Counted from the first letter of the stretch, positions 51,462-60,410 are shown. The stretch is 64,000 nucleotides of DNA from Sinorhizobium meliloti (GCF_035610345.1 NZ_CP141213.1:496001-560000); one strand, 5' to 3'. The notes: generated from the letters alone by a model not told the origin. Numbers and translations: made by a program.

Positions 51462-52832
51462 GACTTGCACACGATCGAAGAGCTTGCAGCCTTTGTCGCC
51501 GGTTGCCCGGCGGCAGACATAGGCGGACAGGCGCGTGAAGCCGCGTCGCTTCTCTTGGCCGACCTGATGGCTGCGACGGCCGCCGGCCTGCACTCGCCTC
51601 TTGCGACGGCCGCCCGCGAAGCCGCCGTCGATCTGTACGGAGCCGGACCGGCGGCAGTCTGGCTGACCGACATCAACCTTTCGCCTGCCGGTGCGGCCAT
51701 GACCAATGCCGCGGCCGCCAGCGCCCTCGACATCGACGACGGCCACCGCGGTGCCGCCGGTCACGCCGGAGCAGGCGTCATCCCCGCGGCCTTGGCCGTG
51801 GGGCAGGCGTCGGGCTCGAGCGACGAGCAGATCATGAGCGCGATCGTACTCGGTTACGACGTCGCGCTGCGCGTGGCGTCGTCTCGTCCCACCTCGACCA
51901 TCGACACCTACAGCAGTGGCCGCTGGGTGGGCTACGGAGCTGCCGCTGCTGCCGGACGACTGCTCGGCTTGACCGCCGGACAGCTTGCAAATGCAATGGC
52001 CATTACCGGCGCCGAGGGGCCCATAAGCTTTCCGACCGGCAGCTCGAAATATCAGGGAACCACCGTGAAGGAGGCGATCCCGCCGGCGGTGACGGCGGGG
52101 CTGACCGGCGCCTATCGCGCACGCGCCGGAGCGACCGGCCCCCTCGACCTTCTGGACAGGCCCTCGCATTTCAACCGCGAAATCCTGACCGGCGGCCTCG
52201 GGCAAAGCTGGTGGCTGCAGCAGTGTTATCTCAAACCCTATGCCTGCTGCCGGTACATGCACGCTGCAATCGACGCGGTTCTCCAATTGCGCCAGCCCGG
52301 CAAGGCGATCCGCAGCCTTCGGATCGAGACGTTCCCGCAGGGACTGAGGCTTTCGAACGCCCGCACGCCGAAATCGCTCGAAGCGGGGCAATACAGCTTC
52401 TACTTCAGCTGCGCTCTGGCTGCCTTGTACGGACCATCGGCCCTGCAACCCGTCGATCCGGACCGGTTGCAGGATCCGGAAGTGCTCGATCTCGCCGGCC
52501 GCATCGAGCTGGTAGCGCATGAGGACTTTGCCGGCTCGTTCCCCGGGGGCACGCCCTGCCGCGTGATCATCGATCAAGGCGAAGGTCCGCAGACCGCCAC
52601 CGTCCTCCACCCGCTCGGCGACGTCGCCAATCCGATGTCGCGCGAACAGGTGAAGGAGAAATTCCGCAGGATCGGCGCGGCAAGCGTCGAATCCGGCTGG
52701 CTGAACGACATTCTCCCGGCACTCGACGGGATTCTGGACCATGGCTTTGGGCCGCTTTTCTCCGTGCTGAACCCTCGCCAATACAATCTGAACAAACGCA
52801 ACATCATGCTAATCAAGGAGGTAGCGCAATGA
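51462..52832 (+). CDS. MmgE/PrpD-family protein
   Basis: The 456-residue product belongs to the 2-methylcitrate dehydratase (PrpD)/MmgE fold, which also includes immune-response and cis-aconitate-type enzymes. Family marks are AAAASALDIDDGHRGAAGHA near residue 85 (the DDGH segment), SGRWVGYGAAAAAGRLLGLT near 150 and YLKPYACCRYMHAAIDAV near 250. The start is ambiguous: TTG at 51462 has AGAAGGA upstream and is preferred; GTG at 51429 would overlap the ATPase gene by 11 bases. Its stop overlaps the binding-protein start. In an uptake/oxidation operon it may dehydrate or isomerise a dicarboxylic intermediate; no methylcitrate genes are near. Confidence 0.85.
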   Translation, partial: DLHTIEELAAFVAGCPAADIGGQAREAASLLLADLMAATAAGLHSPLATAAREAAVDLYGAGPAAVWLTDINLSPAGAAMTNAAAASALDIDDGHRGAAGHAGAGVIPAALAVGQASGSSDEQIMSAIVLGYDVALRVASSRPTSTIDTYSSGRWVGYGAAAAAGRLLGLTAGQLANAMAITGAEGPISFPTGSSKYQGTTVKEAIPPAVTAGLTGAYRARAGATGPLDLLDRPSHFNREILTGGLGQSWWLQQCYLKPYACCRYMHAAIDAVLQLRQPGKAIRSLRIETFPQGLRLSNARTPKSLEAGQYSFYFSCALAALYGPSALQPVDPDRLQDPEVLDLAGRIELVAHEDFAGSFPGGTPCRVIIDQGEGPQTATVLHPLGDVANPMSREQVKEKFRRIGAASVESGWLNDILPALDGILDHGFGPLFSVLNPRQYNLNKRNIMLIKEVAQ

Positions 52833-54394
52833 TGCAATTCAAGTTCCCGAGGGCTCTGGTCCTGGCGGCGATTATGGCTGGCAGCGCGCTCGCTCCCTTG
52901 CCGGCAATGGCCGCAAAGACGAAGCTCACTCTCGGCGCGGCAGCAGCCGACATCGGCAATCTCGATCCTCATTATTCGGCGAGCACCACTGACCGCACCC
53001 TGGTCGCCTGGATATTCGGCGGCCTGGTCCGCTTCGCTCCCGGCACGACCGACCCCGCCTCGATCGAACCGGACCTTGCCGAAAGCTGGGAATCCAGCCC
53101 CGACAAGCTGGTCTGGACCTTCAAACTGCGCAAGGGTGTCCAGTTCCACCACAACTATGGTGAAGTGACCGCCGAGGACGTCGTCTTCAGCCTGCAGAAG
53201 GCAGCGGATCCCGAGCGTTCGGCCTTCGCCACCGACTACGCCTCCTTCGACAAGATCGAGGCAGTCGATCCCTATACCGTGCGCATCACCCTGAAGAACG
53301 CCATTCCGAGCGTGCTGGGTCCGTTGGCGAACTATGCCGGCGGCTTCATCGTCAGCAAGAAGGCCTACGAAGAACGGGCGGAGAGCTTCTCGCGCCGTCC
53401 GGTCGGTTTCGGTCCGTTCCAGCTCGACTCGATCGAGCCCGGCGTGGCCGTGCATTTCAGTGCCCACAAGGATTATTTCCGCGGCGCGCCGAAATTGACG
53501 AAGGTGACATATCGCTTCCTCAATGCTGCGGCTGCACGCGATCTGGCGTTCCTCGCCGGTGAGGTCGACGCGGCCACAGGGCTTGCCGACCCGAATTGGC
53601 TGAAACGCACCCTGGCGGTCGACGGCACCACCGTGGACATCTTCGATCCAGCCGAATTGACCGTGCTGCACATCAACACCAAGAAAGCGCCGTTCGACGA
53701 CATCCGGGTCCGTCGTGCCTTGGCCTACGCCGTGGATCCGAGCCGTGTCGCCGCCTATCGCGGAACCGAATTCACCCGCGTGGGAAAGTCGGTCATTCCC
53801 TCGAACAATCTCGGCTACACCGAGGACAACGGCCTGGTAACCTTCGATGCGGAAAAAGCCAAGGCACTGCTTGCCGAGGCAGGCCATCCGGACGGCATCA
53901 CGGTCAAGATGATCTCGAGCCAGCTGCCGAGCTATGAATCCTCGAACCAGATCCTTCAGGCTCAGCTTCGAGAGGCAGGCTTCAATCTCGAGCTGCAACC
54001 GGTCGAGCACGCCACCTGGCACCAGATGATCCGCCAGGACCTGAGCCCGCTCGTGACCTACGGTGCAGCCCGCTTCCCGGTAGCGGATGTCTATCTCAGC
54101 CAGTTCTTCCATTCGAACAGCGCCATCGGATCGCCCGCTGCGGTGACGAACTTCAGCCATTGCGACGTGGCCGACAAGCAGATCGAGGCAGCCCGTGTCG
54201 AAACCGATCCGGAAAAGCAGCTGGAGCTGTGGCACGAAGCACAGCGGCTGATCATCGAGGCGGTCTGCGGGGTTCCGATAACCGAGACAGCAGGTGTGTG
54301 GGCGCGGCGCAAGAACCTCGACTGGGGCTTCGATTTCAAGGGCTCGATGTCGCTCGGGCCGCTGGTGACCGAACTCACTCATTTCACGGAATAA
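52829..54394 (+). CDS. Family 5 extracellular solute-binding protein
   Basis: The 521-residue periplasmic receptor has a signal peptide (FPRALVLAAIMAGSALAPLP, cleavage after AMA). Family 5 marks follow: IEPDLAESWESSPDKLVWTF, LRKGVQFHHNYGEVTAEDVV and RPVGFGPFQLDSIEPG. ATG is preceded by AAGGAGG and overlaps the preceding stop. It delivers the ligand to the permeases at 47848-49667. The two late cysteines (HCDVADKQIE, AVCGVPITE) could form a disulfide. With an FAD amine oxidase next door, an amino-acid derivative or opine is the likeliest ligand. Confidence 0.92.
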   Translation: MMQFKFPRALVLAAIMAGSALAPLPAMAAKTKLTLGAAAADIGNLDPHYSASTTDRTLVAWIFGGLVRFAPGTTDPASIEPDLAESWESSPDKLVWTFKLRKGVQFHHNYGEVTAEDVVFSLQKAADPERSAFATDYASFDKIEAVDPYTVRITLKNAIPSVLGPLANYAGGFIVSKKAYEERAESFSRRPVGFGPFQLDSIEPGVAVHFSAHKDYFRGAPKLTKVTYRFLNAAAARDLAFLAGEVDAATGLADPNWLKRTLAVDGTTVDIFDPAELTVLHINTKKAPFDDIRVRRALAYAVDPSRVAAYRGTEFTRVGKSVIPSNNLGYTEDNGLVTFDAEKAKALLAEAGHPDGITVKMISSQLPSYESSNQILQAQLREAGFNLELQPVEHATWHQMIRQDLSPLVTYGAARFPVADVYLSQFFHSNSAIGSPAAVTNFSHCDVADKQIEAARVETDPEKQLELWHEAQRLIIEAVCGVPITETAGVWARRKNLDWGFDFKGSMSLGPLVTELTHFTE

Positions 54395-54448
54395 CAATCC
54401 ACGGGCTGCGGGAAACCGCAGCCCAATTCATTGTGTGATGAACCCATT

Positions 54449-55744
54449 ATGTCCAAAGAGATTTTTCCGATCTATTCCAGCCCATGCGGCTGGAACGCAA
54501 TGCTCCCGAAGCGTACACCCCGCTCACCGTTGCAGAGCGACCTTACCGTCGATTATGCCATCGTGGGTGCCGGCTACACCGGCCTGGCGATCGCGCGCCG
54601 ACTCCGTGAACTCGATCCGCAGGCAAGCATTGCCGTGTTCGAGGCATCATCCGTCGGAGAAGGATCTTCGGCCCGCAATTCCGGTTTCACCGGGTCCGAA
54701 GTGCTGCCTCGCACCGCCACCCTTGCCGGCGCCGAGAAAGCGCGGCGTCAAACGGCTCTGATGAGTGAATCCTTCGACTGGCTCAAAGGCATGATTGCAG
54801 ATGCCGGTATCGAATGCGAGCTGCAGAAAGTCGGATCGATCCGTGCTGCGGCGACGGAAGCCGGGGAGGCCTCGCTGAGGCAGGTCGTCGAAGTCGCGAA
54901 GGCCAACGGAATAAGCCACACGGTGCTGGGGCGGAACGAAATAGCCGAGCGCATCGGATCGGATTATTACCGCTTCGGCATTTATCTGAACGACACCTAT
55001 TTGCTGCAACCGGCAGCCCTCATTCGCGGCCTTGCCGACTCCCTGCCGGACGGCATCGATCTTTACGAAAATACGGCGGTCCAACGATTGAAGCGGAACG
55101 GTGGGGGCTGGGAGCTCCTGACCGATGGCGGCGTCGTGCGCGCGCGAAGCGTCGCTCTCGCAAACAACGGGTTCATCCGGCGTTTCGGCTATCTCAAGCT
55201 CCGCATGACCACGATCTTTACCTATGCCGCGGTGACGTGCCCGGTCCTCGAGGCAGACCTCGGCCATCTCGGCCAGTCGCCGGCATGGGGTCTCCTGCCC
55301 TCTCATCGGCTTGGGACGACTTTGCGGCGCATCGGGCGCGACCGTCTCATGGTGCGCTCCCTTTATGCCCACGAGCACGAAGTGCCCGTGGAGGAGGCGT
55401 CCGCGAAGTTGCGCGACCGCTTTGTCCGGCGGTGGCCGGGTTTGGGCCATGTGGACCTGGAATATGTCTGGGGCGGCGCGACGGCGTTCACCATGAATGG
55501 CGCGCCGTGGTGGGGCAAGCTCGACGACGGCCTTTTCGCCTCCGGCGGCTGTAATGGCAGCGGGATAGCAAAAGGCACGATGCTCGGCCGGCATCTCGCC
55601 GAACTGATGCTCGGCACCGGCGATCCGGCAAGGGTCAGCGGCGCGATGGGAACGGCCAGCCTGATCGCCCCCGAACCCTTCCGCAGCATCGGCTTCCAGA
55701 TCGTCTCGGCGATCGAAAGCCGCAAAGCGGGCCTGGAAGCCTAG
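54449..55744 (+). CDS. FAD-dependent amine/amino-acid oxidoreductase (DAO family)
   Basis: The 431-residue flavoenzyme has the dinucleotide fold DYAIVGAGYTGLAIARRLRE near residue 34, followed by SARNSGFTGSEV and the C-terminal FAD loop LFASGGCNGSGIAKGTMLGR near 365. It resembles gamma-glutamylputrescine oxidase and D-amino-acid dehydrogenase-type enzymes that oxidise a C-N bond to an imine. The ATG at 54449 is chosen over an in-frame TTG at 54431; the ribosome site is weak for both. A RidA gene follows, which fits imine release. Confidence 0.88.
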   Translation: MSKEIFPIYSSPCGWNAMLPKRTPRSPLQSDLTVDYAIVGAGYTGLAIARRLRELDPQASIAVFEASSVGEGSSARNSGFTGSEVLPRTATLAGAEKARRQTALMSESFDWLKGMIADAGIECELQKVGSIRAAATEAGEASLRQVVEVAKANGISHTVLGRNEIAERIGSDYYRFGIYLNDTYLLQPAALIRGLADSLPDGIDLYENTAVQRLKRNGGGWELLTDGGVVRARSVALANNGFIRRFGYLKLRMTTIFTYAAVTCPVLEADLGHLGQSPAWGLLPSHRLGTTLRRIGRDRLMVRSLYAHEHEVPVEEASAKLRDRFVRRWPGLGHVDLEYVWGGATAFTMNGAPWWGKLDDGLFASGGCNGSGIAKGTMLGRHLAELMLGTGDPARVSGAMGTASLIAPEPFRSIGFQIVSAIESRKAGLEA

Positions 55745-55821
55745 AGAGTTTGAACGACGCACTTCCGGACGGAAAGCCGATACGCACTTTTCCTGGAAGT
55801 CCTCTAAGGGAAGAACCGATC

Positions 55822-56190
55822 ATGAAAGTGGAACGCTTTGACGTGAACGCACGCAGAAGCCGCCTCGTGAAATACAACGGCGTCTGTTACCTCTCCGGCC
55901 AGTTTTCCGACAATGCCGGTGACGTCGCCACACAGACGCGGGAAACGCTGGCGAAAATCGACGAGTTGCTTGCACGCGCAGGCACGGACAAGTCACGCCT
56001 GCTGACCGCCGAAGTCTGGATTACCAGCATGGCCGATTTTGCCGCGATGGATGCGGTCTGGAAGGAATGGGTGGCACCGCAGAACCCGCCAACCCGATGC
56101 TGCTGCGCCGTCGAGCTCGGCGACCCGGACATGCGGGTAGAAATCATGGTGACCGCGGCCTTCGGCGATGCGGAGGTGATGGAGCTTTAG
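55822..56190 (+). CDS. RidA-family enamine/imine deaminase
   Basis: The 122-residue protein has the Rid-family layout: YLSGQFSDNAGDVATQTRET with the Gln-Thr pair, LLTAEVWITSMADFAAMDAV and the C-terminal MRVEIMVTAAFG. RidA proteins hydrolyse reactive enamines or imines to keto acids and ammonia. Here the likely supplier is the FAD oxidase encoded just upstream. The usual catalytic Arg position reads PPTRCCCAVELGD, so Arg is kept; the three Cys in a row are unusual. ATG follows AAGGGAAG. Confidence 0.88.
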   Translation: MKVERFDVNARRSRLVKYNGVCYLSGQFSDNAGDVATQTRETLAKIDELLARAGTDKSRLLTAEVWITSMADFAAMDAVWKEWVAPQNPPTRCCCAVELGDPDMRVEIMVTAAFGDAEVMEL

Positions 56191-56225
56191 AGCGATTCAG
56201 CGCCTAAGATCGCAAACCAGCGCGA

Positions 56226-56256
56226 GTGCGGGAACGCTCTGCGAACCTTCCCGCAC
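56226..56256. terminator. Two-way hairpin between RidA and AGCS genes
   Basis: A nine-base-pair stem (GTGCGGGAA / TTCCCGCAC) with a 13-base loop lies between the convergent genes. Confidence 0.6.
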
Positions 56257-56270
56257 GCACGCTTGGCCAG

Positions 56271-57650
56271 CTAGCTCCGGCTGCGCGACGGCACTCCGGT
56301 GACGGCGCGTTCTTCGGCAAAGTAGTCGCGCGTCAGTTGGGCGATGACCGGGGACAGGAGCAGCAACGAGATAAGGTTGGGGATAGCCATCAGTGCGTTC
56401 AGCGTGTCGGCCACCAGCCAGGCAAAGTCGAGGCTGAGGGTGGCGCCGAAGAACACCGCGACGGTCCACACGATGCGGAACGGTATCGCGCTCACGGTTC
56501 CGATCAGGTATTCCCAGCACTTCTCGGCATAATAGGCCCAGCCGAGGATCGTCGTGAAGGCGAACAATGCCAGCGAGATGGTCACGAGATAATTCCCATA
56601 GCCGGGCAGCGCCGCTTCGAAGGCCGCAGAACTCAGCACCGCTCCGGTTTCGCCCGAGGCCCAGACGCCCGACACCATGATCGCCAGACCGGTCAGGGTG
56701 CAGACGATGATCGTGTCGATGAACGTCCCCATCATGCCGATGACGCCGGAGAAAACGGGATTGGCGGTCGAGCCGGCAGCCTGTGCGATACCGGCGGTGC
56801 CGAGGCCCGCCTCGTTCGAGAAGATCCCGCGCGCCACACCCATGCGGATCGCCATCAGTACAGTGGAGCCGAGGAAGCCGCCGGTGGCTGCCGTCGGACT
56901 GAATGCCTGGGTGAAGATGGTGGCGATCGCCTCGGGGATGTTGCCGGCAAAGACGATCAGGACGACGACCACACAGGTGAGATAGAAGATCGCCATGAAG
57001 GGCACGACCTTCTCGGCCACGGCGCCGATTCGCTTGATGCCGCCGAGAATCACCGCACCCGTCAAGACGGTCATCACGATGCCGCTGATCCAGGTCTCGA
57101 TGCCGAAGGCGTTCTCGACCGCACTGGCGATACCGTTGGCCTGAACCATGTTTCCGATACCGAAACCCGCCAGTCCGCCGAAGATGGCAAAGGCGGTGCC
57201 CAGCCACTGCCAGTGCTTCCCGAGCCCATTTTTGATGGCGAACATCGGTCCGCCGGCGTGTTCGCCTTTGTCGTCGACCTCGCGGTATTTCACCGCTACG
57301 ACGACCTCGGCGTATTTCGTCGCCATTCCGACGAAGGCGGTAATCCACATCCAGAACAGCGCACCGGGTCCACCCACCGCGATAGCGGTAGCGACGCCGG
57401 CGATGTTGCCCGTGCCGATGGTGGCCGAGAGCGCCGTCATCAGCGCGGCGTACGGCGTAATCTCGCCTTCGGCGGCCCTCCCCGGCCTGCGGCTTTTCAA
57501 GATCATGCGGAAGCCGTAGCCCACTTTGCGGATCGGCATGAAGCCCAGGCGAAGCTGAAGATACAGACCGGTGCCAATGATCAGCACGATCATGGGCACG
57601 CCCCAAACGATGCCGTTGAGCCAGTTAAAGAATTGGTTGAGTGCTTCCAC
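56271..57650 (-). CDS. Alanine/glycine:cation symporter (AGCS family)
   Basis: The 459-residue membrane protein has about ten helices and AGCS signatures: ATIGTGNIAGVATAIAVGGP near residue 75, AGGPMFAIKNGLGKHWQWLG near 131 and GIFSNEAGLGTAGIAQAAGS near 277. It imports alanine, glycine or a related amino acid with Na+ or H+. ATG at 57650 has a GGGAGGAG site upstream. It converges on the IclR-controlled catabolic operon, which supports an amino-acid theme, but has its own promoter. Confidence 0.93.
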   Translation of the reverse strand: MEALNQFFNWLNGIVWGVPMIVLIIGTGLYLQLRLGFMPIRKVGYGFRMILKSRRPGRAAEGEITPYAALMTALSATIGTGNIAGVATAIAVGGPGALFWMWITAFVGMATKYAEVVVAVKYREVDDKGEHAGGPMFAIKNGLGKHWQWLGTAFAIFGGLAGFGIGNMVQANGIASAVENAFGIETWISGIVMTVLTGAVILGGIKRIGAVAEKVVPFMAIFYLTCVVVVLIVFAGNIPEAIATIFTQAFSPTAATGGFLGSTVLMAIRMGVARGIFSNEAGLGTAGIAQAAGSTANPVFSGVIGMMGTFIDTIIVCTLTGLAIMVSGVWASGETGAVLSSAAFEAALPGYGNYLVTISLALFAFTTILGWAYYAEKCWEYLIGTVSAIPFRIVWTVAVFFGATLSLDFAWLVADTLNALMAIPNLISLLLLSPVIAQLTRDYFAEERAVTGVPSRSRS

Positions 57651-58173
57651 GAGACTGCTCTCCTCCCTGGTGCCTGTCTTTCCGCGAGCCTGCGCACGCC
57701 TGCGGCCTGACTAACTTCACCGGCGAATATTGCAAGCCCGTCTTGTTCATGGGCCACGGGCACCTTGATTCATTTCGATCGAGGACGCCTGGGTGTCCCC
57801 CGTCTGCGAACACGCAGGCGGTACCCGTGGAGCCGATTCGTCAGGCGCGATAGGTACATGCGGGCCCCTCGGGAGCCGCGATCATACATAGAAGTCGAGG
57901 TTGGTGAATTTCATAGTTCGAATGCTTCTATTTATGAAATTGATGATGGCCGAGAGATCGGCATGGGAAAGCGGCGCGGCCGGCACGAGATTGTCAGTAC
58001 TCGGCGCGCGAACATACATACCCATCCGGTTCATCCGGCCTTCGCAACGGGCCACCACCCGGCATCGCCGGCTTCCTCATCGGTGCCGGCGTCTCCTCTC
58101 CAATCGCAGGCGGTTGAAACCCGCAGAACAAGTCAGGGCGGAATGTCGAATCCCGCTCGGCGCCGCGCGCACT
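57651..58173. other. 523-base intergenic stretch between AGCS and dodecin genes
   Basis: It holds the upstream region of the AGCS gene. I see no convincing coding frame or RNA gene. The one clear structure is the inverted repeat at 57907-57941, in the only AT-rich patch of the stretch. Confidence 0.45.
57907..57941. repeat. Perfect 9-base inverted repeat with 17-base spacer
   Basis: AATTTCATA and TATGAAATT are exact reverse complements separated by 17 bases. It lies 257 bases before the AGCS start and 230 bases past the dodecin stop. It could be a two-half operator or a remnant of an integration or repeat site. Confidence 0.5.
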
Positions 58174-58383
58174 TCAATCGTCGATGCGGAAGCCCACCTT
58201 CATCACCACCTGGTAATGCGCGACCTTGCCATTCACGATCTGGCCGCGAATCTGGTCCACCTCGAACCAGTCGAGATTCCGGGTCGTTTTCGAAGCACGC
58301 GAAATCGCGCCTTCGATGGCCTCGTCTATCGAGTTTGGCGAACTGCCGATCAGCTCGATCTTCTTGTAGACGTGCTCGCTCAC
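58174..58383 (-). CDS. Dodecin-family flavin-binding protein
   Basis: The 69-residue protein matches dodecin closely: VYKKIELIGSSPNSIDEAIE, then the TTRNLDWFEVDQIRGQI strand with the flavin-stacking Trp, and the closing YQVVMKVGFRID. Dodecins form 12-mers that store and protect flavins. It starts with GTG after CAGGAGG. Several flavoenzymes are encoded in the window but none is adjacent. Confidence 0.92.
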   Translation of the reverse strand: MSEHVYKKIELIGSSPNSIDEAIEGAISRASKTTRNLDWFEVDQIRGQIVNGKVAHYQVVMKVGFRIDD

Positions 58384-58645
58384 GGTTTCCTCCTGAAGCT
58401 TCTAGGTTGATTCCAGGCTCGCCGGGTCTCCTTGTGGGAGCGGCAAGGGACGGCAGCGCGATCGCCGCCAGGGACAATCATGCCCTCGTTCGGCGCGAAC
58501 CGCCAGCGTTAGGGGAAAATCGGCCTGTGCCGCGCCAGGCGGCCGGCTGCCCTCGGGTTTAAAATGCTCTATGCTCGTATCACTGGCCATGTCCGAACGC
58601 GACGCCCCGCCAAGGACGCGCGAACGCTCCACGAAGGAGGCGACC

Positions 58646-59224
58646 ATGCTGCCGACCCGACGTTCCCTGCTGAGGGCGTTTCTGGCCTTGCCCGCCCTGC
58701 CCGTCGCCGATCGCGCCGCGGCGCAGCGACCCGCATTGCCGCTCACGCCCGCCTGCGACGACGATGACGACCTGACGCCCGCGCTGACGGCGGGCCCTTT
58801 CTACAAGCCCGATGCGCCGCTCAGGCACGAACTTTCCGGCGACGCCCCGAACGGCGAACGCATCACCATTGCCGGCTACGTGCTCGACGGCAATTGCCGG
58901 CCGATCGCCGGCAGTCTCGTCGAAATCTGGCATGCGGACGAAACCGGCGCCTACGATACACGCGGCTACAGGCTGCGGGGTCACCACATGACCGACGAAC
59001 GCGGGCGATGGTGGTTCAGCACCATCGTCCCGGCACTCTATCCCGGCCGCACCCGCCACTATCATTTTCGGGTGCGCCCTCCCGGCGCCGCGGTCCTGAC
59101 AACGCAGCTCTTCTTCCCGAACGAACCTCAGAACAACCGTGATCACCTTTATACGCCGTCGCTGCAGCTTGACATTCGCGACACGGAGGACGGCAAGTTC
59201 GGGCGTTTCGATTTTGTAGCCTGA
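58646..59224 (+). CDS. Exported intradiol ring-cleavage dioxygenase-like protein
   Basis: The 192-residue protein starts with a twin-arginine-like leader (LPTRRSLLRAFLALPALPVA). The intradiol dioxygenase core follows: LTAGPFYKPDAPLRHEL near residue 50, then the non-heme Fe(III) ligands, Tyr in DETGAYDTRG and Tyr-x4-His-x-His in YPGRTRHYHFRV near 132. All four ligands of catechol/protocatechuate dioxygenases are present. It is close in length to single-subunit protocatechuate-dioxygenase-like proteins; no beta-ketoadipate pathway gene is near. A periplasmic role on aromatic or plant-derived compounds is likely. ATG follows GAAGGAGG. Confidence 0.88.
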   Translation: MLPTRRSLLRAFLALPALPVADRAAAQRPALPLTPACDDDDDLTPALTAGPFYKPDAPLRHELSGDAPNGERITIAGYVLDGNCRPIAGSLVEIWHADETGAYDTRGYRLRGHHMTDERGRWWFSTIVPALYPGRTRHYHFRVRPPGAAVLTTQLFFPNEPQNNRDHLYTPSLQLDIRDTEDGKFGRFDFVA

Positions 59225-59279
59225 CGCGCTCGCGGAGGTGACCGGCACGGGATGAACGATCCGGCGCTTCGCTGAATCC

Positions 59280-59304
59280 GGAACAGATCGCCGTCGTACA
59301 GGTT
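59280..59304 (+). promoter_or_regulatory. EcfG-type stress promoter for the DUF296 gene
   Basis: GGAAC-N17-GTT (GGTT at -10) on the plus strand, 23 bases before the ATG at 59328. Confidence 0.72.
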
Positions 59305-59327
59305 CGGGCTGAGACGAGGACGAATTG

Positions 59328-59774
59328 ATGAAGCAGAAACTTTTGGCGCAAGACGCGAGCGAACGCACCTTCATTCTCGTACTCGAGGAGGGCGAGGAAG
59401 CATTCTCGGCCATTTCGGCCTTCGCAGCGCAGGCGGGCATCGCCGGCGCATCGGTGACGGCGATCGGCGCCTTCAGCAGCGCGACGGTGGGCTTCTTCCG
59501 TGTCGAAAGCAGAAATTACAGGAAGATCCCCGTAGCCGAGCAATCGGAAGTTCTGAGCGCGATCGGCGACATTGCCCGCGACGAAGCCGGCCGCCCGAGC
59601 CTGCATTTGCATGCGGTTCTGGGGTTGGAAGACGGGTCGACCCGTGGCGGGCACCTTCTGGAGGGTCGCGTCCGTCCGACCCTGGAGGTCATCATTCGCG
59701 AAAGCCCGACTGGATTGCGCCGGCGCAAGCGACCGGAACTCGGGATAGCGCTCATCGACCTCGACGCCGAATGA
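59328..59774 (+). CDS. PPC/DUF296-domain protein
   Basis: The 148-residue protein is a single PPC (plants and prokaryotes conserved, DUF296) domain: FILVLEEGEEAFSAISAFAA, then GASVTAIGAFSSATVGFF near residue 42 and SLHLHAVLGLEDGSTRGGHL near 90, with the conserved His-x-His and Gly-Gly-His metal-site residues. In plants the domain accompanies AT-hook DNA-binding; the bacterial role is unknown. ATG is preferred over the TTG codon just before it, with GAGGA upstream. It has a stress promoter. Confidence 0.88.
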   Translation: MKQKLLAQDASERTFILVLEEGEEAFSAISAFAAQAGIAGASVTAIGAFSSATVGFFRVESRNYRKIPVAEQSEVLSAIGDIARDEAGRPSLHLHAVLGLEDGSTRGGHLLEGRVRPTLEVIIRESPTGLRRRKRPELGIALIDLDAE

Positions 59775-59960
59775 GGTTCAGCTTTTCGCGCTCGAACTCG
59801 GGTTGCGCTTGTTTCTGGCCGGCACGCGCCGGCGACCTCACGGCGACCGAAGGAGCGAGAAACCGACCGGTTCCTCGCAAACCATGCCGCCGATCTCCCG
59901 ATGGCGGCAGCGCGCCCTTCCATGGACCGCACATTGTCTCCGGCAGGACGGGTCCAATTT

Positions 59961-60359
59961 TCACCAGGGCCGCCAGCCGCTTGACCAATAACGGCCCTTC
60001 AGATCGCTCAGCCGATCCTCGATATCGGCGATCAGGTCCTCGATGCGCGAGGAGCTTCGCGAATGCCAATAGGGCCGGCTGGTTCCTGCAATGAGCAGCC
60101 CCAGAAGACCGACTACGGCGAGCGCCGTCCAGGCGGGATGTTCCCTTGCCATCTCGCCGGCCCTGCGGCCCGTATCCGCGATGGCGCTGCCGGAATAGAT
60201 GCCGAGATCGGAGAGCTTTTCGGTCAGCGCATTGACCTGCTCGCGCAACGATCTGACTTCCTCTTCCATGCTTGCCTGGTCCGGAACGCCTACCGATCCG
60301 TTCTTCGTATCGACCACGCCGCGCGGTATGGTGGATCCGAGTCGCTTTTCCTGTGCCAT
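59961..60359 (-). CDS. Membrane-anchored coiled-coil protein (DUF883/ElaB-like)
   Basis: The 132-residue protein has an unstructured start, a coiled coil at about 32-55 (MEEEVRSLREQVNALTEKLS), an amphipathic stretch and one membrane helix (TALAVVGLLGLLIAGTS). A second short helix with alternating charges follows (RIEDLIADIEDRLSDLKGRY). The layout is like the ElaB/YqjD ribosome-anchoring and DUF883 stress proteins, although the family match is loose. ATG follows GGAGGATGAGCAT. A stress promoter lies 52 bases upstream. Confidence 0.72.
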   Translation of the reverse strand: MAQEKRLGSTIPRGVVDTKNGSVGVPDQASMEEEVRSLREQVNALTEKLSDLGIYSGSAIADTGRRAGEMAREHPAWTALAVVGLLGLLIAGTSRPYWHSRSSSRIEDLIADIEDRLSDLKGRYWSSGWRPW

Positions 60360-60410
60360 ATGCTCATCCTCCGTGTCTGGGTCCCAACTTGTCAGAGACA
60401 GCAACCCGGA

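Noticed and set aside
49130..51733. An 867-residue minus-strand open frame across the DppC and double-ATPase genes
   Set aside because: The plus-strand frames have complete ABC transporter motifs and coupled junctions. The long antisense frame is a by-product of high G+C third positions.
57901..58410. 169-residue plus-strand frame opposite the dodecin gene
   Set aside because: It runs antisense through the dodecin gene, which has a complete family match and strong ribosome site on the minus strand.
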